Assembly: GCA_965204775.1 (NCBI GenBank)
Contig: CBDBFH010000023.1
Coordinates: 1-64,000, forward strand
DNA length: 64,000 nucleotides
Origin: CBDBFH01 sp965204775
Lineage (GTDB): Bacteria > Pseudomonadota > Alphaproteobacteria > JAPOUT01 > G958296285
Direction of reading: 5' to 3'
In this document: in pieces, positions 1 to 7,225 of the stretch
Layout: each line of letters starts with the position of its first letter
Numbering within the stretch: the stretch's first letter is position 1
The notes under the pieces: model-generated
Seen by the model: the letters and a program-made list of their open reading frames with translations, nothing else
Told to the model about the DNA's origin: nothing
The model's database searches: none
Program-made: the position numbers and the translations under genes

Positions 1-358
1 GGCGTCGCTGTGGAGGCGGATGCGGCTTTGGGGCGAGGGCTGAGGGCAGCGCCAGAACCATTCGGCGCGCAGCGGCCCGCCGCCTGCCGGGGCGCGGATG
101 GCGGGGGCGGGGGTTTGCGGGACGCAGGGGCGGCCATCGATTTGAAGGGCGAGGCGGCGCTGCAAATGCGTGCTGATCGGCTTCGCGCAGCCCGCTGATC
201 TGCCCCGGGGCGATGGAAAAGACCATTTTGACCTCGCCCGCCTCGCCGACATTCCACAGTGAGTAGGAGCGGCTCAGATTATGAGCGGCGGCCGGCATCG
301 GCCCTGCGGCCATCGCCGCGGCCAGCAGCAGTCCGGCGCGGAGGAGTTGCGGGTTCAC
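1..358 (-). pseudogene. HupE/UreJ-type membrane protein, N-terminal part, frameshifted and cut by window edge
   Basis: A GTG at 358 opens a protein with a clear signal peptide ending PAAAHN, followed by LSRSYSLWNVGEAGEVKMVF, the usual start of the extracytoplasmic domain ahead of the HupE/UreJ membrane domain. After about residue 55 this frame loses sense. A shifted frame resumes with THLQRRLALQIDGRPCV and a WFWRCPQ motif and continues to the window edge, so one extra base lies at roughly 165-205. The membrane domain is outside the window. It sits directly downstream of the parvulin gene, an association often seen with DUF3604 genes. Its role is unknown; the family name reflects homology to nickel/hydrogenase accessory proteins, not proven transport. 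Confidence 0.55.
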
Positions 359-1211
359 GGAGCGGCGGTTCGGAAAAGGTGCTGCGGGTGATGTAGGCCT
401 CAGTCTTGAGGCGCTCCAGGGTCCGGCGCAAGGCGGCGTCTTCGCGCTCGCGCAGATAGAGGTCGGCGACCCGGTCGCGCACGTCCTGGAAGGGGGGCGG
501 GGGCCTGGCTTCGCGGGCGGCCAGCTGGAGGAAATGGAGGCCGCCCGGCGTCTCAAGCGGCCCGATGACGCCGCCCTCCTCCATTGCGAGGGCGGCGGCG
601 GCGAGGGTTTCGCCCAGATAGGTCTGGATCTTGGCCGGGGGCAGGGGGCGGTCGGGGAGCGGGACGGGCGCGGGCGTGCATTGGCTTTGGGCGACTTCGG
701 TGAAGGCGGCCCCGGCGGCGAGGGCGGCGGCGGCGGCCTGGGCCTGTTCGGGGCGCGGGCAGTAGATTCGGCGCAGATGGAGCCGGGCCGGAGGGGCGAA
801 GAGCTGCGCCTGCGCCCGGTAGAAGGCGCGCAATGTCTCTTCGCCGGGCGGGGTGGCGGCGGCCTCCTCGCGGATGAGGGCGATCACGCTCTGGACGGCG
901 CGCCCGCGCAAGATTGGGTCGCCGCGCACCAGGCCCATCTCCTGTGCGCGCTGGAAGAGGAGTTCCTCTTCGACCAGGCGCTCAAGGAGGAGGGCGCTGT
1001 CTTTGGGGGAGAGGTTTTTGCCTTTGCGGCCTATGGCGAAGCGCTGGGCGAGTTCCTCGTGGCGGGAGAGGGCGATGGGGGCGCCGTTGACGAGGGCGGC
1101 GGCGCCGGGGGGCAGTTGGGCCGCGCCGGTCAAGCTGATGGCTTCCAGCCCGGCGAGGGCCAGCCCGGCGCCGACGCCGGCGATCAGCAGCCAATCCTTG
1201 AAAGTCAGCAT
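279..1211 (-). CDS. membrane-anchored parvulin-type peptidyl-prolyl isomerase
   Basis: 310 aa. One N-terminal transmembrane segment (about residues 7-28) anchors a periplasmic protein. An SurA-like N-terminal helical region (about 40-115) precedes a PpiC-type rotamase domain (about 130-235) with LHLRRIYCP and GPLETPGGLHFLQL signatures. It would isomerise proline bonds in exported proteins. The start has a strong GGGGAGG ribosome site. The last 26 codons overlap the downstream HupE-type gene by 80 bp and look non-native. In another frame a TGA overlaps the HupE GTG as GTGA, so a lost base near the 3' end is likely. It diverges from the DUF3604 gene, a neighbourhood seen in other proteobacteria. 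Confidence 0.8.
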   Translation of the reverse strand: MLTFKDWLLIAGVGAGLALAGLEAISLTGAAQLPPGAAALVNGAPIALSRHEELAQRFAIGRKGKNLSPKDSALLLERLVEEELLFQRAQEMGLVRGDPILRGRAVQSVIALIREEAAATPPGEETLRAFYRAQAQLFAPPARLHLRRIYCPRPEQAQAAAAALAAGAAFTEVAQSQCTPAPVPLPDRPLPPAKIQTYLGETLAAAALAMEEGGVIGPLETPGGLHFLQLAAREARPPPPFQDVRDRVADLYLREREDAALRRTLERLKTEAYITRSTFSEPPLREPATPPRRTAAGRGDGRRADAGRRS

Positions 1212-1271
1212 CGCCTCCCCTTCCCTGCCCGGTCTTCGGCTTTATCCAAGACTATTCCGGCGGCAACATGG

Positions 1272-1300
1272 TTGGCAAGCCGGGCGGGCGGGGCTATGAT
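1272..1300 (+). promoter_or_regulatory. sigma70-type promoter for the DUF3604 gene
   Basis: TTGGCA at 1272-1277 and TATGAT at 1295-1300 are separated by exactly 17 bp. They lie 31 bp ahead of the ATG at 1331, which has a GGAGG-like site in between. Confidence 0.55.
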
Positions 1301-1330
1301 TGGGGGAAGCGGGATGAAGGGAGGGACCTC

Positions 1331-3607
1331 ATGCGCCTGATCGTTCGAATTGTTGTTGGGCTTGTGGTGATCGCGGGCCTTGGCTGGCTGGGGCTTTATG
1401 CGATGGGGGCAGGCTGGCTGGGGGAGGATCACCATTCCGGGCCGATTGTCGAAGCGCCGCGCCCTGCGCCGGTCGAGGCCGGGCGGCAGGCGGCGCAGGC
1501 GAGCACGCGCCAGGCGGTGGGGGGAGCGGACAAGCAGATTCTGTTCGGCGACCTGCATGTTCACACGACGCTTTCGCTGGATGCGTTTTTGATTTCGCTG
1601 CCGGTGCTGCAAGGCGAGGGGGCGCGGCCCCCGTCGGATGCCTGTGATTTTGCGCGCTACTGCTCGGCGCTGGATTTCTGGTCGATCAACGACCACGCCG
1701 AGGGGATGACTCCGGTCCAGTGGGAGGAGACGCGCAGTGCGATTCGGCAGTGCAACGATGCGGCGGGCGATCCGTCGGATCCGGACATGGTCTCCTTTCT
1801 GGGCTGGGAGTGGACGCAGGTTGGCGGGGAGCGGGCGACGCATTACGGCCACAAGAATGTGATTTTTCGGGACACCGGGGATGAAGAGACTCCGGCGCGC
1901 CCGATTGCAGCGCGGGCGAGCCGGCTGGGGGCGGTTTTCGGCGCGCCGCCGCCGACGCAGCTGGGTCTGCTGGCGCTGAGTTCGCCGGGGGGGCCGCGCC
2001 AGGCTTATCTGGATTTTGCGGCTTTTATCCGGCACCGGGCGTCCTTCGAGATGTGCCCGGACGGGGTTGATGTGCGCGATTTGCCGGAAGCGTGCCTGGA
2101 ATCGGCGGCCACGCCCAGCGAGCTGTTTTCCAAGCTTCGGCAATGGGGATATGAGACGATGGTGATTCCGCACGGGACGAGTTGGGGGTTTACACGCCTG
2201 CCGGTTCGACGCTGGAAAAGCAGTTGGTGGATCACGACGATCCCGGCCTGCAATTTCTGCTGGAGGTGTTTTCGGGCCACGGCAACGCCGAGCAATATCG
2301 TGACTGGCGGGCGGTTCGTTTTGGTCCGGACGGCGAGGCCTATTGCCCGGAGCCGCAAAGCAACTATCTGCCGGCCTGCTGGCGGGCGGGGGAGATCATT
2401 GCCCAGCGGTGCCGGGACGAGGGTGGCGGCGCGGAGGAATGCGCGTCGCGGGCGGAGCGGGCGCGGTCGTATTATCTGGCTTTGGGGATTTCGGGCTTTC
2501 TGACGGTTCCGGGGGCGCGGGCGGAAGACTGGCTGGATGCGGGCCAATGCCAGGACTGCTATTTGCCGGCTTATCATTATCGTCCCGGGGGCTCGGCGCA
2601 GTATGCGCTGGCGCTTTCGCATTTTGGCGCGCCTGGGACGCCGCCGCGGCGGTTTCGCTTTGGCCTGATGGCGGCGAGTGACAATCACACGGCGCGTCCG
2701 GGGACGGGCTACAAGGAGTTTGCGCGTCACAACATGACGGAGGTTTCCGGCGCGGCGGCGCCGGGGATCGGGGGCCAGGCGTTTGATATCAATGTGGCCC
2801 GCCGGGAGGTGAGTGCGGCGCCGCTCGCGCCCGGCGCGGCGCTGGAGGGGATCAGCGCGCTGCGCGCCCTGGAGGTCGAGCGCCTGGGTTCGTTTTTCGT
2901 GACCGGGGGTCTGACGGCGGTTCATGCGCCGAGCCGGAGCCGGGAGGCGATCTGGGGGGCGATGAAGCGGCGCGAGGTCTATGGCACGTCGGGCGACCGG
3001 ATTTTGCTCTGGTTTGATCTGGAGAACGGCCCGGAGGGCAAGGCGGTGATGGGTTCGCAGGTTGCGATGCGGTCCGCCCCCGCGCTTCACGGTGCGCGCG
3101 GCGGGGGCGTTTGAGCAGAAGCCGGGCTGCTCCGATTACTCCAAGGAGGCTTTGGGGCCGGAGCGTCTGGCCAAATTGTGCCTGGGGGAATGTTACAATC
3201 CGTCGGACCGGCGCAAGAAGATCACGCATATTGACGTGATTCGGATTCGCCCGCAGATTCGGGAGGGCGAGCCGGTTGGGGAGTTGATCGAGGATCCCTG
3301 GAAGCGCCTGCCCTGCGCGGACGAGGGCGCGGGCTGCGTGGTCAGTTTTTCCGACCCTGAGTTCCGCCGCGACCGGCGCGACACGGTCTATTATGTGCGC
3401 GCGGCCCAGGAGCCGGGCGATGTGGTCAATGCCGGCCAGTTGCGCTGCGAGTATAACGAGCGGGGGGTCTGCATGAAGATCACGCCGTGTTACAGCGACT
3501 ACCGGACGCCGATGACGGATGATTGTCTTGCCTCGGCTCCGGAATATGCGTGGTCGTCGCCGATTTTTGTCGATTATGGGCGTCCGGCGCGGCAGGTGGG
3601 ACGCTAG
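1331..3607 (+). pseudogene. DUF3604 (PHP-like) protein, two frameshifts
   Basis: Starts at ATG 1331 (ribosome site GAGGG) with an N-terminal membrane anchor, then the DUF3604 hallmark GDLHVHTTLSLDAF, resembling PHP-phosphoesterase metal ligands, and NDHAE. The protein would be about 758 aa, the usual family length. The reading frame breaks twice: at the G run 2184-2188 (one G missing; WG-VYTPAG would follow) and at the C run 3077-3081 (one C extra; RSAPRFTVRAAGAF would follow). Pieces 1331-2185, 2185-3080 and 3080-3607 otherwise join without gap and keep all family motifs, so decay is recent or the indels are sequence errors. Substrate unknown. Its last 29 bp before the tRNA recur at 5616. 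Confidence 0.8.
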
Positions 3608-3629
3608 TGGGGGTTTTGCCTGCGCGGGT
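3579..3629 (+). repeat. direct repeat copy 1 (DUF3604 3' end)
   Basis: 51 bp covering the last codons and stop of the DUF3604 gene and the spacer before tRNA-Gly. It matches 5616-5666 at 49 of 51 positions. The differences are G3600 versus A and T3607 versus C. Confidence 0.85.
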
Positions 3630-3634
3630 TCAGC

Positions 3635-3709
3635 GCGGGTGTAGCTCAGTGGTAGAGCACGAGCTTCCCAAGCTCGGTGTCGAGGGTTCGATTCCCTTCA
3701 CCCGCTCCA
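3635..3709 (+). tRNA. tRNA-Gly(CCC)
   Basis: Complete cloverleaf: acceptor GCGGGTG pairs with CACCCGC, D arm GTAGCTCAGTGGTAGAGC, anticodon stem CGAGC/GCTCG with loop TTCCCAA (anticodon CCC), T arm GAGGGTTCGATTCCCTTC, and an encoded CCA. It lies 27 bp after the DUF3604 stop. An AT-rich island begins right after its 3' end, and a collapsed copy of this tRNA closes that island at 5661. Confidence 0.95.
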
Positions 3710-3753
3710 TTGGCCGTTCGTGCAGAGGAGATTGTTTCTAAAAGGAGATAAAA

Positions 3754-4632
3754 ATGGAAGTTAAGACCCTAACAAACAAGAACATTGCGTTTCTTGTAGA
3801 GCACGGGAAGCAGGATCGCCTGTGTTTTAATGATGAATATCAAAGGGCCGCTATTTGGAAATTAGATCAAAAACAAATGTTTGTCGACTCTATTCTTCGC
3901 GGCTATTCCATTCCTGCCTTCTATTTTCATTTGAAGGGGTACGATAAACCTGTCAAGGGAGAGGCGCTTTTTCCAAAATATGATGTGATAGATGGGCAGC
4001 AAAGAATCCGCGCTGTTCAGGAATTTTACAATGACGAATTTAAATTGCTTGATCCAAACAAGGATAGCTTCAGATTTCCCAATTTCGCCAAAGGCAAAAA
4101 GTGTCATTGGGCAGAAAAGACTTTTTCTCAATTAGAGCCACAATACAAAAGGCAGCTCAAAAACCAGAAAATTATTATATTCGAACTTAGAACGGAAAAA
4201 GATAACGAAATTAGAGACCTCTTTATACGCCTGCAGGGTGGCACGCCTTTAACTCCACAGGATAAAAGAGATGCTTGGCCGGGCAATTTTACGAAATATA
4301 TCATAACAATTGCTGGAAAGAGCGCTCTCAATAAAAATGAAGGGAGAGGGAAGCCGGGGTGGCCATTTTTCCGGGAAGTTGTTTCTGGAAAAGAAAGCAA
4401 TAAAAGGCAATTGGCTGCTCAGATCGCCATGCTCTATTTTCACAGGCTAGAGAGCGGTCAAAAAGATTTTTGCTCAATCGGCTCTGCGAGGATAGACAGT
4501 TTTTATCATCAGCAAATTGCATTTGATGACGCCAGCGAGGCAGCAGATTCCTTAAGAAAAATTCTGGAAACATTGACAGGAATTTTGGAAAAGGGACAAA
4601 GAAGATTCAAAGGTACCACGCCATTCATCTAA
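3754..4632 (+). CDS. DUF262 (GmrS-like) domain protein, N-terminal piece of a split DUF262-HNH gene
   Basis: 292 aa before a premature stop. DUF262 signatures are clear: FNDEYQRAAIWKLDQKQ followed by DSILRGYSIPAF, the ParB-like DGQQRIRAVQEF, and RLQGGTPLTPQDKRDAW. Such domains act as nucleotide-binding regulators of nucleases in GmrSD/type IV modification-dependent restriction. A strong AAAGGAGAT ribosome site fixes the start. The A run at 4609-4611 looks one base short. With one more A the frame continues FKRYHAIHLTLLVDSLAKGY straight into the HNH protein at 4665, giving one protein near 570 aa. The gene is AT-rich unlike its neighbours, which supports recent transfer. Probably inactive as read. 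Confidence 0.85.
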   Translation: MEVKTLTNKNIAFLVEHGKQDRLCFNDEYQRAAIWKLDQKQMFVDSILRGYSIPAFYFHLKGYDKPVKGEALFPKYDVIDGQQRIRAVQEFYNDEFKLLDPNKDSFRFPNFAKGKKCHWAEKTFSQLEPQYKRQLKNQKIIIFELRTEKDNEIRDLFIRLQGGTPLTPQDKRDAWPGNFTKYIITIAGKSALNKNEGRGKPGWPFFREVVSGKESNKRQLAAQIAMLYFHRLESGQKDFCSIGSARIDSFYHQQIAFDDASEAADSLRKILETLTGILEKGQRRFKGTTPFI

Positions 4633-4664
4633 CCCTTCTTGTAGATTCGCTTGCAAAGGGATAT

Positions 4665-5462
4665 ATGTCCGGCTGGCAAGACCACCTTCTGGATGCTTTT
4701 ATAGAATTTAATGTACGGTGCCGGAAGGCGGATAAAGCACACAAAGAAAATCGGGAAAGCGAATATAGGGATTATTATTGGAAGTTTCAGACACTCACAC
4801 GCTCAAGCAGTGATGAAGGGATAACAATCCAACGGCGGCATGAATTTTTTCTTGACGAAATGCTTAAGCTGCTTTCCCCTCATTTGACAAAGAAAGACCC
4901 AAAAAGAAATTTTGGTATAATAGACTGTGAAATTATTTACTCACGCGATGACAAACTGTGCCAATGGTGCAAAATGCAAGGCAAGCGCCATACGGTTCTT
5001 TGGTATGAGAAAGAAATCCACCATATAAACCCGCATAGGATGGGGGGCAAAACAGAGATAGACAATGGCGCTTTAATGCATCGAGTTTGTCATCCCAAGG
5101 CCTCGCTGGCTGAAGAGCAATTTAGAGAATGGTGGGAGAATCCAAGAGTAAGACTGCATGGCGAAGCAGAAGACAGCAGTGATTACACCCGGACAAGAAA
5201 ACCAATAAGAGGAAGAGATATAAAGGATTTACCTGATGGGATAAAATGCTCCTTTATCTATAATGACAGGAAATTTCTGGGAAAGATTACTGAAGGCAGA
5301 GTCCGCCTTGAGGGCGTTCCTGGCGAATTTACAAGCTTCTCTGCTGCCTCCAAGGCTGTCACTGGCACTAGCCGAAATGGCTGGCAAGACTGGCAATTAT
5401 ATTTTCCCGAAGAAGGGAAATGGACATTGGCAGACGATTGGAGAAGAAGTTTCAGCCTGTAA
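4665..5462 (+). CDS. HNH endonuclease with C-terminal RAMA-like domain, C-terminal piece of the split gene
   Basis: 265 aa from the first ATG; homology of the same frame reaches back to about 4611, joining the DUF262 protein. The HNH core (about residues 95-150) has CQWCKMQGK, EIHHINPHRMGG, then N and HRVCH: a treble-clef CxxC plus His-His-Asn-His layout with catalytic residues intact. The C-terminal 75 residues (GKITEGRVRLEG, FTSFSAASKAVTGTSRNGW, GKWTLADDWRR) match the RAMA pattern, a domain tied to adenine-methylase restriction systems and predicted to sense modified DNA. AT-rich. Inferred job: DNA cleavage in a modification-linked defence system with the methyltransferase at 5641-6624. Confidence 0.8.
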   Translation: MSGWQDHLLDAFIEFNVRCRKADKAHKENRESEYRDYYWKFQTLTRSSSDEGITIQRRHEFFLDEMLKLLSPHLTKKDPKRNFGIIDCEIIYSRDDKLCQWCKMQGKRHTVLWYEKEIHHINPHRMGGKTEIDNGALMHRVCHPKASLAEEQFREWWENPRVRLHGEAEDSSDYTRTRKPIRGRDIKDLPDGIKCSFIYNDRKFLGKITEGRVRLEGVPGEFTSFSAASKAVTGTSRNGWQDWQLYFPEEGKWTLADDWRRSFSL

Positions 5463-5487
5463 TCCATAGGTTTCCCACCAGGCTTTT

Positions 5488-5625
5488 CTATAAAGATTCA
5501 CCAAAAGCCGCCACCGGCTGCGGATAGCCAAAGGCGGCGCACAATGCGGCTTTCCCTTTTCCTGATGGGAGAAGATCGAAATAGACGGTTTCTACCTTCC
5601 ACTCGCACCATGTGCGGCGTCCGGC
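5488..5625 (-). pseudogene. remnant of a DUF427 gene (C-terminal half)
   Basis: Minus-strand reading gives RRTWCEWKVETVYFDLLPSG, then AAFGYPQPVAAF, then a stop at 5490-5488. This aligns with RTFCEWKGEAAYFDV and AFAYPEPLAAF of the intact DUF427 gene at 6695-7225 but is clearly diverged, so it is not a simple duplication of it. Its upstream end runs into the second DUF3604 copy at the shared 10-mer CGTCCGGCGC (5618-5627), a likely microhomology junction. Confidence 0.75.
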
Positions 5626-5666
5626 GCGGCAGGTGGAACGCTAGCGGGGGTTTTGCCTGCGCGGGT
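5616..5666 (+). repeat. direct repeat copy 2 (DUF3604 3' end)
   Basis: 49 of 51 positions match 3579-3629, including the DUF3604 stop region. It runs without spacer into the collapsed tRNA-Gly. It also holds the stop codon and last codons of the methyltransferase on the other strand. Confidence 0.85.
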
Positions 5667-6624
5667 GTAGCTCATCACCCGCTCCGGCGGCTTTGTGTTC
5701 GGCGGCTTCGATGAGTCTGCGGGCCAGCATGAAATCCATCCGGCGGCGGTAGCGCCCGTCCTTGCGCAGGCCCTTGAAGGGGGTCAGAAAGACATCCTGC
5801 GTGTTGCGCCGGAAGTTTCCGACCGCCCGGTTCAGCCGCCGGATCAAGGCGGGAAGATCGCCAAAGTTCCCGTCAATTCTTGTGATGAATCTCGATGAAA
5901 CTTTGATGGCGTAACCGGAGATTTCCTTCGCGTCACAAAAGCGGATCGAGGGTGCGCTGGTGCCGTCGAAGGAAATGAAGCCAAGTTTCCCCTCCGGCGC
6001 ATTGAAGCGAATATCCTTTCTGCCTTTCGGCTGGGGCAAATGCTTCTCCAGCGCGGGCAAATCGCCGATATGGCGGCGGTCATAATGGATTTGCGTTTTA
6101 TGCCCTGTTTGGCCGAAGAGGGCGAGGCAGACCGGATTTTCGGTGTCGGCGAACATTACGTCATGGAGCAGAACATAAGATTGCAGACGGGAGCGGAAGA
6201 GGCCGCTTTGCAAGAAGGTGGCCGGGATGATCGCGGCGACATGGCGGCAATTCAGCAGGCAAAGTTCAAGGCAGTGCTTGTAAAGATCATCAAACCGGCT
6301 GGACGGGAAGGCAAGCCCGCGCCTTGTCGCCGAGTTGCGGGCAAGCCAGGGCGGGTTGGTCACGCAGACCTCGAAGCCTTTGGGAAAATCGCGGATCGTG
6401 TCTCTTTCCCTGACCTCCCCTGCCCCCGGCCTGATGTCATAAGAGACGAAATCGCGGCAGAGATTGAGCCTCTGCAACATATAGATCAGATTATTGCTTC
6501 CGGCATATGGCTCCAGAATTGTCGCCTTCGGCAGGCCGATCTGCGCCGCCCATTGCCGGAAAGCGGGCAGGGAAAACGGGCTGTTCAAAGTGTAATAGCG
6601 GCCGTTTTGCCTTTTGCAACTCAC
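5641..6624 (-). CDS. N6-adenine-type DNA methyltransferase
   Basis: 327 aa. SAM-binding motif I appears as ILEPYAGSNNLIYML (about residues 36-50), motif IV as VTNPPWLARNS (about 89-99), followed by a region AAIIPATFLQSG typical of motif VI. The NPPW tetrapeptide indicates amino-methylation, most often N6-adenine. The C-terminal third may carry target recognition. No restriction partner is on the same strand; the HNH-RAMA nuclease converges from the left, so the two may form one modification-linked system (inference). GC is below the flanking genes. The last 15 or so codons are borrowed from the repeat and tRNA remnant, so the native C-terminus was replaced. Confidence 0.8.
   Translation of the reverse strand: MSCKRQNGRYYTLNSPFSLPAFRQWAAQIGLPKATILEPYAGSNNLIYMLQRLNLCRDFVSYDIRPGAGEVRERDTIRDFPKGFEVCVTNPPWLARNSATRRGLAFPSSRFDDLYKHCLELCLLNCRHVAAIIPATFLQSGLFRSRLQSYVLLHDVMFADTENPVCLALFGQTGHKTQIHYDRRHIGDLPALEKHLPQPKGRKDIRFNAPEGKLGFISFDGTSAPSIRFCDAKEISGYAIKVSSRFITRIDGNFGDLPALIRRLNRAVGNFRRNTQDVFLTPFKGLRKDGRYRRRMDFMLARRLIEAAEHKAAGAGDELHPRRQNPR
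5661..5685 (+). pseudogene. collapsed tRNA-Gly remnant
   Basis: The first 14 nt (GCGGGTGTAGCTCA) and last 11 nt (TCACCCGCTCC) of tRNA-Gly are joined; about 50 nt with the D loop, anticodon and T arms are gone. What remains is a perfect 7-bp hairpin. The 11-nt spacer between repeat and tRNA in copy 1 has also been lost, probably by slippage between two GCGGGT copies. Confidence 0.75.
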
Positions 6625-6694
6625 GGAATTTCCCCCGGTCTGCGCAGCGAATCATCCGAGCGCTTTTTTATTTTCTAGCCGGTTCGGGTGTTTT

Positions 6695-7225
6695 TCACCA
6701 CATCCGGCTTCCCGGCGCGCCTTTGAAAGGGCCGGTGACCGAAGAGGTAATCCAGCCGCTATAGAAGTTGCCGGGCTGGGGGCGCGCTCTTTCGCCGCCG
6801 ACGAAGCAGGCGACGAGTCCCGGATAGAAGGAAATATATCCGGCGATTTGGGCGAAGGCGGCAAGCGGCTCAGGATAAGCGAAGGCGGCATCGGCGGCAT
6901 GATCCGCCTTGCCGTCCGCCGGGTCGAGGACGTCGAAATAGGCGGCCTCGCCCTTCCACTCGCAAAAGGTCCGGCGCGCCGACGGGCGCAGGGCGGCGGA
7001 GTCGACGTCTTCGGGCGGCAGGTAATAGGCCGGCGCAAGGCTGGTCTCAAGGATGCGAAAGGCCCGCGCGCTTTGCCCGACGAGCCGGCCCCCGAATTCG
7101 ACGCGCACCTCCTGGCGGACCTGCTCAAGGCGGGGGGGCCGGGGATAGTCCCAGACGCTTTCCTGCCCCGGCCCGGCGGGGGCGGGGCGGGGCCACAGGT
7201 CGGGGCGTTTCGGGGTGGGAGTCAT
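6695..7225 (-). CDS. DUF427 domain protein
   Basis: 176 aa, full length for the family. Conserved features: WDYPRPPRLE near the N-terminus, RILETSLAPAYYLPPEDV, RRTFCEWKGEAAYFDV, and PGNFYSGWITSSVTGPFKG near the C-terminus. The biochemical role of DUF427 is not known. Its start overlaps the stop of the aldehyde dehydrogenase upstream by 4 bp (ATGA at 7222-7225), so it belongs to that operon. A broken relative lies at 5488-5625. Confidence 0.85.
   Translation of the reverse strand: MTPTPKRPDLWPRPAPAGPGQESVWDYPRPPRLEQVRQEVRVEFGGRLVGQSARAFRILETSLAPAYYLPPEDVDSAALRPSARRTFCEWKGEAAYFDVLDPADGKADHAADAAFAYPEPLAAFAQIAGYISFYPGLVACFVGGERARPQPGNFYSGWITSSVTGPFKGAPGSRMW

Noticed and set aside
10..198. 62-codon plus-strand frame at the left edge
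   Set aside because: It is antisense to the HupE-type gene and has only low-complexity Gly/Ala/Arg sequence.
534..1340. 268-codon plus-strand frame
   Set aside because: Antisense to the parvulin gene; Gly/Asp/Glu-rich composition typical of the opposite strand of GC-rich coding DNA, with no family resemblance.
3635..3709. tRNA-Gly as attB for a standard integrative element
   Set aside because: No integrase is present, and the repeat covers the upstream gene end and whole tRNA rather than only the tRNA 3' end, so homologous or microhomology recombination fits better.
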